Counted from the first letter of the stretch, positions 33,716 through 41,282 are shown. The stretch: 46,874 nucleotides of DNA from Candidatus Firestoneibacteriota bacterium (GCA_903861835.1 CAIOVX010000073.1:1-46874), one strand, 5' to 3'. The notes: a model not told the origin generated them from the sequence alone. Numbers and translations are program-made.

Positions 33716-34182
33716 CTGGCGGCTTTTTTCAATTCAGAAATATCAAACTTTATCATTTTCAACATAGCGGCATTAACCCTTGCCGCGACAGCCGGATCCT
33801 TCGACTTTATAAGTTTATATAGAATATCCGGAACGACCTGCCAGGAAACGCCGAATCTGTCGGTCAACCAACCGCATTGGACCGGCTTTCCTCCGCCCCG
33901 GAGCAAACTCTTCCAGTAATAGTCTATTTCTTTTTGATTGCCGCAGGTAACCACAAAAGAAAACGCGCTGTTCAATTTTAGGACCGGGCCGCCGTTCAAC
34001 AGGGTTACGACATTCCCGCCAAGCTTCAGAGTCACAGTCATAACGCTTCCCGGCTTTCCGCGCGGGCCTTCAGGATACCTTGAGACGCCGGTTATCCTTG
34101 CACCCTTAAAGATGGAAACATAAAACTTCGCGGCATTCTCGGCTTTCTTATTGAACCACAGGAAAGTTGAAATTCCGGGCAT
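33676..34182 (-). CDS. VOC-superfamily PhnB-like protein with repeat-derived C-terminus
   Basis: This 168-residue protein has two beta-alpha-beta-beta-beta modules of the glyoxalase/VOC fold. Sequence such as ISTFLWFNKKAENAAKFYVSIF, LNGGP, FSFVVTCGNQKEIDYYW and CGWLTDRFGVSWQVVP is typical of the PhnB/3-demethylubiquinone methyltransferase-like family. The function of these proteins is not known in most cases. The natural family end is around FDISELKKA. The last dozen residues here (RQRTEDRRQRADG) are translated from the minisatellite that starts there, so the original stop has been lost or displaced. Inverted GATTACTAATT-type repeats flank the gene. Confidence 0.85.
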   Translation of the reverse strand: MPGISTFLWFNKKAENAAKFYVSIFKGARITGVSRYPEGPRGKPGSVMTVTLKLGGNVVTLLNGGPVLKLNSAFSFVVTCGNQKEIDYYWKSLLRGGGKPVQCGWLTDRFGVSWQVVPDILYKLIKSKDPAVAARVNAAMLKMIKFDISELKKAARQRTEDRRQRADG

Positions 34183-34317
34183 ATAACCTCCGGCATCAAT
34201 GACGGTTCATCAAAAGTATCTTAACATAGCCGCGCCCGCCCCGCAAGCAATCCCCAATCCCCCCGGTTACTCGTATTCACTCAGCTTGTTATTCTCTTCC
34301 TGTTCTAGTTCTTGATT

Positions 34318-34350
34318 TTAATCAGTAATCAGCAATTAGCAATTAGTAAT
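34318..34350. repeat. AATCAGTAATCAGCAATTAG-type repeat, inverted to those at 33.3 and 33.5 kb
   Basis: This A/T-rich stretch is the reverse complement type of the GATTACTAATTGCTGATT stretches at 33305-33340 and 33475-33510. The VOC gene lies between these inverted copies. The remaining bases of 34183-34356 show no gene. Confidence 0.6.
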
Positions 34351-34356
34351 CGCCCT

Positions 34357-34393
34357 AAAAAAACGGGCGCCTCCCCTTCCGGGAAAGCGCCCG
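34357..34393 (-). terminator. Rho-independent terminator of rnpB
   Basis: On the minus strand, the stem CGGGCGC / GCGCCCG with an extended CCCGGAAGGGG loop region is followed by seven Ts (34357-34363). It lies immediately 3' of the RNase P RNA. Confidence 0.92.
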
Positions 34394-34400
34394 ATATTGC

Positions 34401-34767
34401 ACAGACAGGACCGTAAGCCGAATTCTGTTTTAGCCGGCTATTTCTCTGTTAGCGCGGGTCGCCCCGCGCTTAATGCGACCTACCCGAGGGCAAAGCAGGC
34501 CTGCTTTAGCGCCCTCCTATTTGGTCTTGCTCCGGATGGGGTTTGCCTTGCCCCGCCTGTTGCCAGGCGGGCGGTGGTCTCTTACACCGCCGTTTCACCC
34601 TTACCTGCCGGCAGTTGCCCGCCGGCGGGCGGTTTGTTTTCTGCTGCACTTTCCGTTGCCCCGGAGTTTCCCCCGAAGCCCCCTCGCGTTACGAGGCATC
34701 CTGGCCTTGCGGAGTTCGGACTTTCCTCCCCTGCCTTGCGGCAGAAGCAGCCAGCCGTCCTATCTGT
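34401..34767 (-). ncRNA. rnpB: RNase P RNA (bacterial type A-like)
   Basis: The minus strand carries the conserved 5' core GAGGAAAGTCCGAACTCC and the 3' core ACAGAATTCGGCTTACGG, both diagnostic for bacterial RNase P RNA, the ribozyme that trims tRNA 5' ends. The ends are set by the P1 helix: ACAGATAGGAC at the 5' end (34757-34767) pairs with GTCCTGTCTGT at the 3' end (34401-34411), 11 pairs including one G-U. The length of about 367 nt is normal. It lies 15 bp after the zinc-ribbon gene, from which it may be processed, and is followed by a terminator. Confidence 0.96.
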
Positions 34768-34782
34768 TTGTTTTTAAAAGTA

Positions 34783-35490
34783 TCAACCGCAGAAGATCCT
34801 TCCGCAGTCTTCGCATTCAACTATATGGGTAAACTTGTGTATCTCGATAGTTTCCTGGGGGCGCAGCATAGTTCCGCAGCCGCCGCAGGAATGATTTACC
34901 ACGGCTATTGCCGCGACGCCGTTGCCGGCATTAGCGCGTATTTGCTCGTACCTTGCAAGAAGCTTTTTGTCTTCTACAGCAGAAGCAAGAACTTCTCTCT
35001 CAGCCTTTTCCGTCTTGACCGCTTCTTCCAGCTGCTTTCCTTCGGCCTTGAGCTTCTCTTCTTCCGCCTTAAGCTTTGCCTCTTCGGCTTTTACTTCCTC
35101 GGAGCCTTTCGTCAGCTTAAGCTTGATATCGTCGTCCAGCATAAGTTTTTCTATGATGGCTTCTTCCCCCTTCAGCACATCCTCTTTCGCGTGATTTATC
35201 TCCTGCTGGAGGGCCGAGTATTCCTTGTTGGTTTTCACATCATTCAGCTGTCCGCTCAATTTCTTTATCGCCTGGTTCTTTGAGTCCACATCAAGCTCAA
35301 GGAGCTTCTTTTCCTTGGCCGCGTCCTCCGCCATTTTTTTTATGACGTGGAGAGCCTCCTGTTTCGCCTTGAGAATGTCCTGTCTTTCTTTCAACTTTTC
35401 CGGGATATCGCCGGCTTCAGTTTCCTGGTCAAGTATCTGACTGTCTTTTTCCTGCAGTTTCAAAAGTTTTGCAAGATCGTCCTTAAGCAT
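34783..35490 (-). CDS. Coiled-coil protein with C4 zinc ribbon (DUF164 family)
   Basis: In this 235-residue protein, residues 1 to about 180 form a long Lys/Glu-rich antiparallel coiled coil, and the C-terminus has a zinc ribbon, CGGCGTMLRP followed by CEDCGRIF (Cys-x2-Cys twice). The family is widespread; some members are chaperone-like or nucleic-acid-associated (CdsZ/Zn-ribbon proteins), but no general activity is established. It is followed closely by rnpB on the same strand and preceded by the transaldolase-like gene 21 bp upstream. Confidence 0.9.
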   Translation of the reverse strand: MLKDDLAKLLKLQEKDSQILDQETEAGDIPEKLKERQDILKAKQEALHVIKKMAEDAAKEKKLLELDVDSKNQAIKKLSGQLNDVKTNKEYSALQQEINHAKEDVLKGEEAIIEKLMLDDDIKLKLTKGSEEVKAEEAKLKAEEEKLKAEGKQLEEAVKTEKAEREVLASAVEDKKLLARYEQIRANAGNGVAAIAVVNHSCGGCGTMLRPQETIEIHKFTHIVECEDCGRIFCG

Positions 35491-35511
35491 ACAACTCCTT
35501 CAGAGCCCGTC

Positions 35512-36156
35512 TTATCCGTTCACCTTTTTCCAGTCCTCAATGAATTTCTTCACGCCCAGGTCGGTATACGGATGCTTGATCATAGTTTCAATAACGCTCT
35601 TCGGAATGGTAACCGAATGAGCTCCCGCCAGCGCGCACTCCAAGATGTGCTGGGTTCCCCTGATTGAAGCCGCGAGCACTTCGGTTTTCAGTCCGAAGGT
35701 TTTATAGATTTTTACAATGTCAGAAACTACTTCAGTTCCCTTTTGTCCGCCGTCATCAAGCCTGCCGACGAAAGGTATGACAAAATCAGCCCCGGCTTTC
35801 GCTGCAACCAAGGCCTGGGTTGCGGAGAAGACCAGCGTGAAACTCACCTTCATGCCTTTCTCTTTCAGCGTTCTGGAGGCTTTTATGCTTTCCTTGGTCA
35901 TAGCCAGTTTTGCTATGACATTCTTTCCGAGCTTTCCGAACTCAAGAGCTTCCTTTATTATTCCGGCAGTATCAACCGCAATCGGCTCGACATGGACCGG
36001 ACCGTTCACAAGTTTCACCACCCCTTCGATGGTCTTCATGAAATCCCTGCCCTCTTTGGCTACCAGCGTCGGATTAGTCGTTACGCCGTCGCAGAGCCCG
36101 AGGTCAACGATCTCTTTGATTTCGTTCACATTTGCGCTGTCTACGAACAATTTCAT
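35512..36156 (-). CDS. Transaldolase / fructose-6-phosphate aldolase family enzyme
   Basis: The product is 214 residues from ATG 36156, which has GGAGG at good distance; an upstream in-frame extension to 36183 is not family-like. This short single-domain class I aldolase is of the TalC/MipB group. It contains MKLFVDSANVNEI, DGVTTNPTLVAKEG, the Schiff-base lysine in VIAKLAMTKE, SFTLVFSATQALVAAKAGADFVIPFVGRLDD in segments, and SIRGTQHI. It transfers or cleaves dihydroxyacetone units in the non-oxidative pentose phosphate route. Transaldolase and fructose-6-phosphate aldolase activities cannot be separated by eye. Confidence 0.95.
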   Translation of the reverse strand: MKLFVDSANVNEIKEIVDLGLCDGVTTNPTLVAKEGRDFMKTIEGVVKLVNGPVHVEPIAVDTAGIIKEALEFGKLGKNVIAKLAMTKESIKASRTLKEKGMKVSFTLVFSATQALVAAKAGADFVIPFVGRLDDGGQKGTEVVSDIVKIYKTFGLKTEVLAASIRGTQHILECALAGAHSVTIPKSVIETMIKHPYTDLGVKKFIEDWKKVNG

Positions 36157-36190
36157 TCTTGGCCTCCGAAACATCAAAAACATTTTAAGT

Positions 36191-36220
36191 ATTATATCAG
36201 TATTGGCCTGCTATATGCAA
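36191..36220 (-). promoter_or_regulatory. Extended -10 promoter for the transaldolase gene
   Basis: On the minus strand, TATAAT (36191-36196) is preceded by TGA, giving an extended -10 TGNTATAAT. A weak -35 TTGCAT (36215-36220) lies 18 bp upstream. The transaldolase start is 35 bp downstream. Confidence 0.65.
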
Positions 36221-36238
36221 ACACCCAATTGAAAACCC

Positions 36239-37501
36239 TTACTTTACAAGGACATAAGGCCCGTTCGGGATGATCCCGAGTTTAAGCCGCGGGTTTAGTT
36301 CTTTTGCCTTTTTTAGTTCAGCTTCAATGTTACTTATCCTTTCGAGACCGGAAACACTAAAGCCGCAGGGAAGACCTTCTGAGAATATTTTCACCTTCGC
36401 TTTCTTCATCGCCTTTGCAAGTTCTTCTACCTGCCACTGATCGAGCCGAAAGAAACCCTTTGCCGATATTTCACTAATGTACGCTGCCGGATTGGTGAAA
36501 CCGGCCAGAAGTTTTTTAAAATCTCCGCTGCCAAGCCCGTCCCTGCAGCCGGAAACTACGATTATAGTGCCTCCTTTCTTCACTGCCGGAAGAGCTCCAA
36601 CAATTCCCTTGATGGTCTGATAAAAGTTTCTGTCAAGAGGAGCGCCGCCGCCTGAGGTCAGAACTATATCAAACTTTTCGCGGGCTTTAACGATTACACT
36701 TCTGCCGCAGAAAGCGACACCCTGCTGAAAAGCTCTAACCGGGTGCCCGGAAAAAACTCCCGTTACCTGCTTCTTTGCGTTAAGCGTGACATTTACCAGG
36801 AAATCTATCCCGGCAAGTTTCGAGGCCTCTCCCGCAAGCAGGTGACAGGGATTCTTTCCCAGTTTGCCGCCTTCGGCATAGGAGGATTCCAGCAGGCCCG
36901 GCGAATGGAAAACTTTTATTGTATCAAGCCCTGCTATACCCGGACAGACGCCCTTTCTCCCGCCCGAATAGCCGGCCATAAAGTGCGGCTCAATAAAGCC
37001 GGTAACTATTTTCAAGCCGGCTTCGGAGTAAGTTCTGTTTATCCATACCGGGACACCCTTTGAGGTTTTTCCGAGTAATTTTAATTTATTTTTATCACGG
37101 CAGTCGTGGTTCTCTATGCGGTATTCCCTCGGGATTTTCTCTCCCAGCAGTTCTTTAAGATATTTCCCTTCGGTAGGACCGTGCGTGCCGGTGCCGATTA
37201 GTATAGTGATGTTCTCTTTTTTTAAACCGGCTTTCTTTAAGCTGGACAATATCGGCGGCAGAATAAGTTTGTTCGGAACCGGGCGGGTCTTATCGGAGAC
37301 AACTATGCAGGCAGTTTGCTTTCCCGCGGCAAGTTCTGTCAGCGGCCGGGCGCCTAAAGGGCGCGCCAAGGACTTTGCAACTTTCTCTGCCGGAGAGATT
37401 AGCGCAGGCGCGCTTTTCATTAAGAAGATTTGAAGTGAAGGAACGTCCGGAAGAGCGACTTCGAGGCCTTTGCTGTCATAATCAAGGCGAATCACTCGCA
37501 T
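36239..37501 (-). CDS. LarA-family nickel-pincer racemase/epimerase (DUF2088)
   Basis: This 420-residue protein is homologous to lactate racemase LarA. Motifs are SDKTRPVP, GTGTHGPT (catalytic His), EPHFMAGYSGGRKGVCPGIAG with the Lys that in LarA covalently holds the pyridinium-dithio nickel cofactor, and the His in KVFHSPG that corresponds to the nickel-binding position. LarA homologues racemise or epimerise various 2-hydroxy acids, so lactate need not be the substrate. The cofactor genes larB, larC and larE are not in this window. It is convergent with nothing and lies about 55 bp upstream of the transaldolase promoter on the same strand. Confidence 0.88.
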   Translation of the reverse strand: MRVIRLDYDSKGLEVALPDVPSLQIFLMKSAPALISPAEKVAKSLARPLGARPLTELAAGKQTACIVVSDKTRPVPNKLILPPILSSLKKAGLKKENITILIGTGTHGPTEGKYLKELLGEKIPREYRIENHDCRDKNKLKLLGKTSKGVPVWINRTYSEAGLKIVTGFIEPHFMAGYSGGRKGVCPGIAGLDTIKVFHSPGLLESSYAEGGKLGKNPCHLLAGEASKLAGIDFLVNVTLNAKKQVTGVFSGHPVRAFQQGVAFCGRSVIVKAREKFDIVLTSGGGAPLDRNFYQTIKGIVGALPAVKKGGTIIVVSGCRDGLGSGDFKKLLAGFTNPAAYISEISAKGFFRLDQWQVEELAKAMKKAKVKIFSEGLPCGFSVSGLERISNIEAELKKAKELNPRLKLGIIPNGPYVLVK

Positions 37502-37598
37502 TTGGCACCCCCGCCGGTGAAGGAACGGATTAGTTCCCTGTTTAACTGATAGCCAATAATATCAGAAACCAGCCCTTTAAGCAATGGCTTCAAAAGGG

Positions 37599-37627
37599 TT
37601 GCTATTGAACGCCTTAGATTATATAAT
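37599..37627 (+). promoter_or_regulatory. Promoter of the glycoside hydrolase-like gene
   Basis: A -35 TTGCTA (37599-37604) and a perfect -10 TATAAT (37622-37627) are separated by 17 bp, about 45 bp before the ATG. Confidence 0.7.
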
Positions 37628-37672
37628 TAAATGTTATTCTCGGCGAACAGCCGGAAAACTAAAGGAGGAAAA

Positions 37673-39436
37673 ATGAAGAAATTGCTCCTGCTTCTCGCAA
37701 TTCTTTGCGTCTGTGTTTTCGCGTCGGCTCAAAACGAAGATATTGAGAAATCTTATACAACAGCATTTGAAAAGGACCACACCGAGTTTAAAGATATGGT
37801 GACCACGATGCGCTTGTGGAAAAGAATGGGCAAGATTTATACAGGTGTTTTCGACGAAAAAAACGCATTCACCATCTCTAAAGAAGACAAGGAAAAAGGT
37901 TATTCGGTTTACGCCAATAACTATTCCGTTGATATTTATCCCAATTCCAGGCCAAGCCAGAACGACCTGAAGAGGCCGCTGGGCAGTTTTGGAACGCCGG
38001 GAGAATTCAAACCCATTACCTTATGCGTTCTCCCTGAAACCGACCAGAGCTCCATTACGGTCTCTGTCTCCGAGCTTAAAAGCCAGGCTGAAAGCATCCC
38101 TGCGGAAAATGTTTCCGTCAGGCATGTTAAATATGAATATGTGCCGATAGGCGTCCAATGGTTCGTAAAGGGCAGGTATCTGGTCAAAGGCCCTGCGGAC
38201 GGGTTAGCGGGTATTCCCAGAATGTTCTGGATAACGGTAAAAATACCGGAAACAGCAGCAGCCGGGGTTTATAATGGTGAAGTAACGGTTATGGCGGGCA
38301 AGACCCCGACAAAGCTTCCTATTTCAGTGGAAGTATTTCCTTTCAAGTTTGCGGAATGGGGGGAGCACCACACTTATTGGATGTGGTATTACAACAGCTA
38401 TCCGTCAAGCCCTGAAATAGATAATGCGATGCAGAACTTGCGCGACCACGGAATGAACTGCTTTGATTCAGCAGACCCCTTTCCAGTAAAATATTCCGGG
38501 GGGAAGGTTACGGTAGATTTTTCCACCGCCGACAGAATAGTCCCTCTCCTGAAGAAATACGGCTTCACCAGCTGGATGTTCGACAGCAGCATCCAGAGCA
38601 CGCTTTGCGGGCTGACAGGAAATCATCCGTGGGGACCTGAACACAGGGCGGCGCTCAAGCAATTCGGAGACATTGTAGCCGCAAAAGCTAAAGCCGGCAA
38701 CTGGCCTAAGCTGATATTTACTTTTGATGAACCCCGCGAGGACAGCGAGCCGGGGAAAATGCGCGGTTGGATAGACATGAAGAACACTTTCGAGATACTG
38801 GGCGAAGCGGGACTTATCACCAACCCTTCTTGGGCAGGCCCGGGCGGCTTCAAGCGCAAGGATGATCCGAGCAAGATGGCAGACTACACGGAACTTATTA
38901 ATCTTCCGTACTACAACACCACGCACGCCGGCTTCGCGCCGACGCAGAAAATAATTGATAAGGTTCACGAATTAAAGAAACCGCTCCTGCTCTACAACTG
39001 CGGCGCCAACAGGTATGCGTTCGGCTTCCTGACCTGGCAGCAGGGAGCTTACGGCAACTCACAGTTCTGGTGGGGCGCGGCAAAATACGGAGTACCTACC
39101 ACTGAGTACGCTGCCTCCTCCTGCGCCGTTTACGGCAAAGAAGGAATCATTGACACAACAAACTGGGAACATATAAGAGAAGGCGTCTATGATTATAGGT
39201 ATATAATGACGCTTGAAAAGGCAATCGCAGCAAACAAAAACCCGGGAAGTGCCGGGGTAATCGCCGCGAACGCGGTCCTTTCCGAGATTAAGAATTACAA
39301 GATAGCATCCGGCAAAGGCACCGGGTATGAAGCCGACTTCCTGCAGGAAGCAATGAAGAACTTCAAGGGCGCCGATAAGATGGATGTATTAAGATACAAG
39401 ATGGCGAAGGCGATTATTAGTTTACAGGGTAAATAA
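37673..39436 (+). CDS. Secreted glycoside hydrolase-like protein with DUF4091 domain
   Basis: The product is 587 residues from ATG 37673, preceded by a perfect AGGAGG; in-frame codons back to 37631 are not needed. The signal peptide is MKKLLLLLAILCVCVFASA. An N-terminal beta-sandwich domain (to about residue 235, ending in VEVFPF) precedes a TIM-barrel-like catalytic region with FTFDEPREDSEPGKM, an acidic pair suited to catalysis. The C-terminus REGVYDYRYIMTLE matches the DUF4091 signature found in GH123-like N-acetylgalactosaminidase relatives. The substrate is unknown. It is a single-gene plus-strand unit with its own promoter and terminator. Confidence 0.82.
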   Translation: MKKLLLLLAILCVCVFASAQNEDIEKSYTTAFEKDHTEFKDMVTTMRLWKRMGKIYTGVFDEKNAFTISKEDKEKGYSVYANNYSVDIYPNSRPSQNDLKRPLGSFGTPGEFKPITLCVLPETDQSSITVSVSELKSQAESIPAENVSVRHVKYEYVPIGVQWFVKGRYLVKGPADGLAGIPRMFWITVKIPETAAAGVYNGEVTVMAGKTPTKLPISVEVFPFKFAEWGEHHTYWMWYYNSYPSSPEIDNAMQNLRDHGMNCFDSADPFPVKYSGGKVTVDFSTADRIVPLLKKYGFTSWMFDSSIQSTLCGLTGNHPWGPEHRAALKQFGDIVAAKAKAGNWPKLIFTFDEPREDSEPGKMRGWIDMKNTFEILGEAGLITNPSWAGPGGFKRKDDPSKMADYTELINLPYYNTTHAGFAPTQKIIDKVHELKKPLLLYNCGANRYAFGFLTWQQGAYGNSQFWWGAAKYGVPTTEYAASSCAVYGKEGIIDTTNWEHIREGVYDYRYIMTLEKAIAANKNPGSAGVIAANAVLSEIKNYKIASGKGTGYEADFLQEAMKNFKGADKMDVLRYKMAKAIISLQGK

Positions 39437-39450
39437 TTATTCAGACTGGT

Positions 39451-39487
39451 TCATAACGTTCCTAACGTTCTTAACGTTTGTAACGTA
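39451..39487. repeat. AACGTT array after the glycoside hydrolase gene
   Basis: Four AACGTT-type units at 9-bp spacing lie between the stop codon and the terminator hairpin. This is the only array downstream of a plus-strand gene. Confidence 0.85.
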
Positions 39488-39494
39488 AACAAGA

Positions 39495-39525
39495 AGCCGC
39501 CGGAAACCCCGGCGGCTCTTTTTTT
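39495..39525 (+). terminator. Rho-independent terminator
   Basis: AGCCGCCGG / CCGGCGGCT with loop AAACC is followed by CTTTTTTT. It lies 58 bp after the glycoside hydrolase stop. Confidence 0.92.
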
Positions 39526-39560
39526 GTTGAAAACCCTTATATTTACGTTATGACCGCTTT

Positions 39561-39602
39561 TTTGCTATGCCGGACGGAGTCCGGCATGAAACATATCTTA
39601 CT
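39561..39602 (-). repeat. 80-bp element, partial copy 5
   Basis: The first half of the element, with the perfect ATGCCGGAC/GTCCGGCAT hairpin and the following CATATCTTAC, is kept. The second hairpin is missing and is replaced by AACGTT units at 39604-39640. Confidence 0.8.
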
Positions 39603-39603
39603 G

Positions 39604-39640
39604 ATTACGTTAAGAACGTTATGAACGTTACAAACGTTAT
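39604..39640. repeat. AACGTT array next to partial element
   Basis: Four units of the 9-bp type directly follow the truncated 80-bp element and directly precede the hairpin at 39641. Confidence 0.85.
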
Positions 39641-39670
39641 GAAACTCTGCGGCCTGAAGGCCGGAGTTTC
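39641..39670. other. Large perfect hairpin GAAACTC...GAGTTTC
   Basis: The outer stem GAAACTC/GAGTTTC and the inner stem CGGCCT/AGGCCG are separated by a 2-nt bulge (TG) with a GA turn. It belongs to the repeat-rich block between the plus-strand hydrolase and tatA. A weak T-rich tail follows on the plus strand. Confidence 0.6.
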
Positions 39671-39696
39671 TCTTTATAGGTGTGTTAATATTATTC

Positions 39697-39742
39697 ATGC
39701 CGGATTCATCCTCACACTAAAGGGTGAGGTTTTCTCCGGCAT
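39697..39742. other. Nested stem-loop downstream of tatA
   Basis: Outer arms ATGCCGGA (39697-39704) and TCCGGCAT (39735-39742) enclose an inner stem CCTCAC/GTGAGG (39710-39715 and 39724-39729), followed by TTTT on the plus strand. It lies 27 bp after the tatA stop and may end transcription from either side. The outer arm repeats the arm of the 80-bp element hairpin. Confidence 0.55.
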
Positions 39743-39769
39743 CTTAAAGATAAACTTTTGTTTTTCATT

Positions 39770-39925
39770 TTACTTTTTCTTCTTATCTTCATCCTTCATC
39801 GCGTCCTTAAAGCTTTTAATGCTCTTGCCAATCTGCGACCCTATTTCCGGGAGGCGGCCTGCTCCGAATAACAGCAGGGCGATAATCAGTATGACAATCA
39901 GTTCCGGAAATCCTATGTTACCCAT
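39770..39925 (-). CDS. tatA: Twin-arginine translocase subunit TatA/TatE
   Basis: This 51-residue protein reads [20 protein letters not shown] followed by [20 protein letters not shown] and a charged KDEDKKKK tail. It has the classic TatA layout: a short N-terminal membrane helix with Glu at position 8, the [10 protein letters not shown] hinge and an amphipathic helix ending GKSIKSFK. TatA oligomers open the passage for folded proteins at the inner membrane. AGGA lies just before the ATG. No tatC or tatB is in the window. The protein is at the short end of the family because the disordered tail is brief. Confidence 0.95.
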   Translation of the reverse strand: MGNIGFPELIVILIIALLLFGAGRLPEIGSQIGKSIKSFKDAMKDEDKKKK

Positions 39926-39959
39926 TTTTTCCTCGCTTAACCAGAAAATACTTTTTATT

Positions 39960-40112
39960 GATTACGCAGATTACGAAATGCGATTACACAGATTAATGCA
40001 AATTCGAGCAAGTGCAGCCTTCTCTTTTGAGCGTTCCAAGCATTAAAAGGTTTAATTCATCTCCTTCCAAACACTTTAATTTGCGTAATCTCTTTTTCTA
40101 ATCCGTGTAATC
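39960..40112. repeat. Interrupted inverted repeat of GATTACACAGATTA type
   Basis: The left arm 39960-40003 has GATTACGCAGATTACG and CGATTACACAGATTAATG. The right arm 40077-40112 is, on the other strand, GGATTACACGGATTAG and GAGATTACGCAAATT. About 75 bp lies between them. It fills the space between tatA and the aminotransferase stop codon, and no gene is seen. Confidence 0.7.
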
Positions 40113-41282
40113 CTATAGATTCTTAACAAACTTTTGGACGCGCTCGACCGCTTTCTTGATGTTTTCCTCTGAATTGGCAAAGCAGAACCTCACATAACCC
40201 TCTCCGCTCTCGCCGAAAGAAGAACCGTTCACGGCCGAGACACCTGCTTCTTTTATCATCCTCAGAACGAATTCTTCAGATTTCATATTAAGTTTCTTGA
40301 TATTCGCAAAAACATAAAATGCGCCGTCCGGAACCAGGCAAGAGATCTTGCCTGTGGCATTCAGGCCGTCAGCGAGCAGTTTGCCTCTCTTCTTAAACTC
40401 GCCCACCATCTCGTCCACGCACTGCTGGGGGCCGGTGATTGCTGCCACGGCAGCTTTCTGGACAATGGAACTGACATGGGTAATGGAATATAGGCTTACT
40501 TTGCGGAGCGGCGCCATGATCTCTTTGTTTGCCGCGCAGTAGCCAAGCCTCCAGCCGGTCATCGCGTAGGTCTTGCTGAGCGTGAACTGGCTGATGGCAA
40601 GATCGCGCATCCCCGGGAGTGAGGCTATGCTGATGTGTTTTGAATCCCCGAGTATGAGTTTTTCGTAGGATTCATCCGAGAGGACAAATATGCCGTGCTT
40701 TTTAGCTATCTCCGCTATCCCGCGGATATTCGCCTCTGACATTACGCCGCCCGTCGGGTTATTGGGAGAGTTCAGGCAGATACATCTTGTCTTTGAGGTT
40801 ATTTTCTTCTCAACTTCTGCCGGCAGCATATTAAACTTGTCGGATTCTTTAATCGTGACAAGCACAGGTTTCGCTTCCAGGATTGCCAGTATTCCAAGGT
40901 ACACCGGCCAGACCGGATCAGAGACAATGACTTCATCTCCGGGGTTAATTATGGCCTGCAGACCGGAATAGATGGCGCCGACTCCTCCCGCAGTGACCGT
41001 TATTTCGGTCTCGGGGTCGTATTCCATCCCGTTGTCCTTCTTAAGTTTTATTGCTATCGCCTTGCGAAGTTCCATAATGCCGGGACCGACCGTGTAGTGA
41101 CTGAAACCGTCATTAATGGCCTTTATGGCTGCGTCCTTTATGTGCTGCGGGGTGTCAAAATCCGGCTCGCCAAGGTCAAATCTTATTACATCCGGCATTG
41201 TAGCCACCGAATCGGCGATCTTCCTGATGCCTGACATCGGCGCGTTCACCACATTCATATTCATTCTGCTCTTTAGGTCCAT
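40113..41282 (-). CDS. Class I/II PLP-dependent aminotransferase (aspartate aminotransferase-like)
   Basis: This 389-residue fold-type I enzyme has DLGEPDFDTP at the N-terminus, SHYTVGPGIMELRKAIA, the cofactor contacts NSPNNPTGGV and DESYEKL, and the Schiff-base lysine in TLSKTYAMTGWRLGY. The Arg binding the substrate carboxylate is in YVRFCFA near the end. It probably moves amino groups between aspartate or another amino acid and 2-oxoglutarate. An AAGGAG site precedes the ATG. It is about 80 bp downstream of the polyprenyl synthase and may belong to the pilus operon transcript. Confidence 0.95.
   Translation of the reverse strand: MDLKSRMNMNVVNAPMSGIRKIADSVATMPDVIRFDLGEPDFDTPQHIKDAAIKAINDGFSHYTVGPGIMELRKAIAIKLKKDNGMEYDPETEITVTAGGVGAIYSGLQAIINPGDEVIVSDPVWPVYLGILAILEAKPVLVTIKESDKFNMLPAEVEKKITSKTRCICLNSPNNPTGGVMSEANIRGIAEIAKKHGIFVLSDESYEKLILGDSKHISIASLPGMRDLAISQFTLSKTYAMTGWRLGYCAANKEIMAPLRKVSLYSITHVSSIVQKAAVAAITGPQQCVDEMVGEFKKRGKLLADGLNATGKISCLVPDGAFYVFANIKKLNMKSEEFVLRMIKEAGVSAVNGSSFGESGEGYVRFCFANSEENIKKAVERVQKFVKNL

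Noticed and set aside
33559-33822. 87-codon plus-strand frame rich in Pro and Ser
   Set aside because: It is translated minisatellite running into the antisense of the VOC gene.
34397-35283. Overlapping plus-strand open frames across 34.4-35.3 kb
   Set aside because: They lie on the complement of RNase P RNA and of the zinc-ribbon gene; their sequence shows no protein family.
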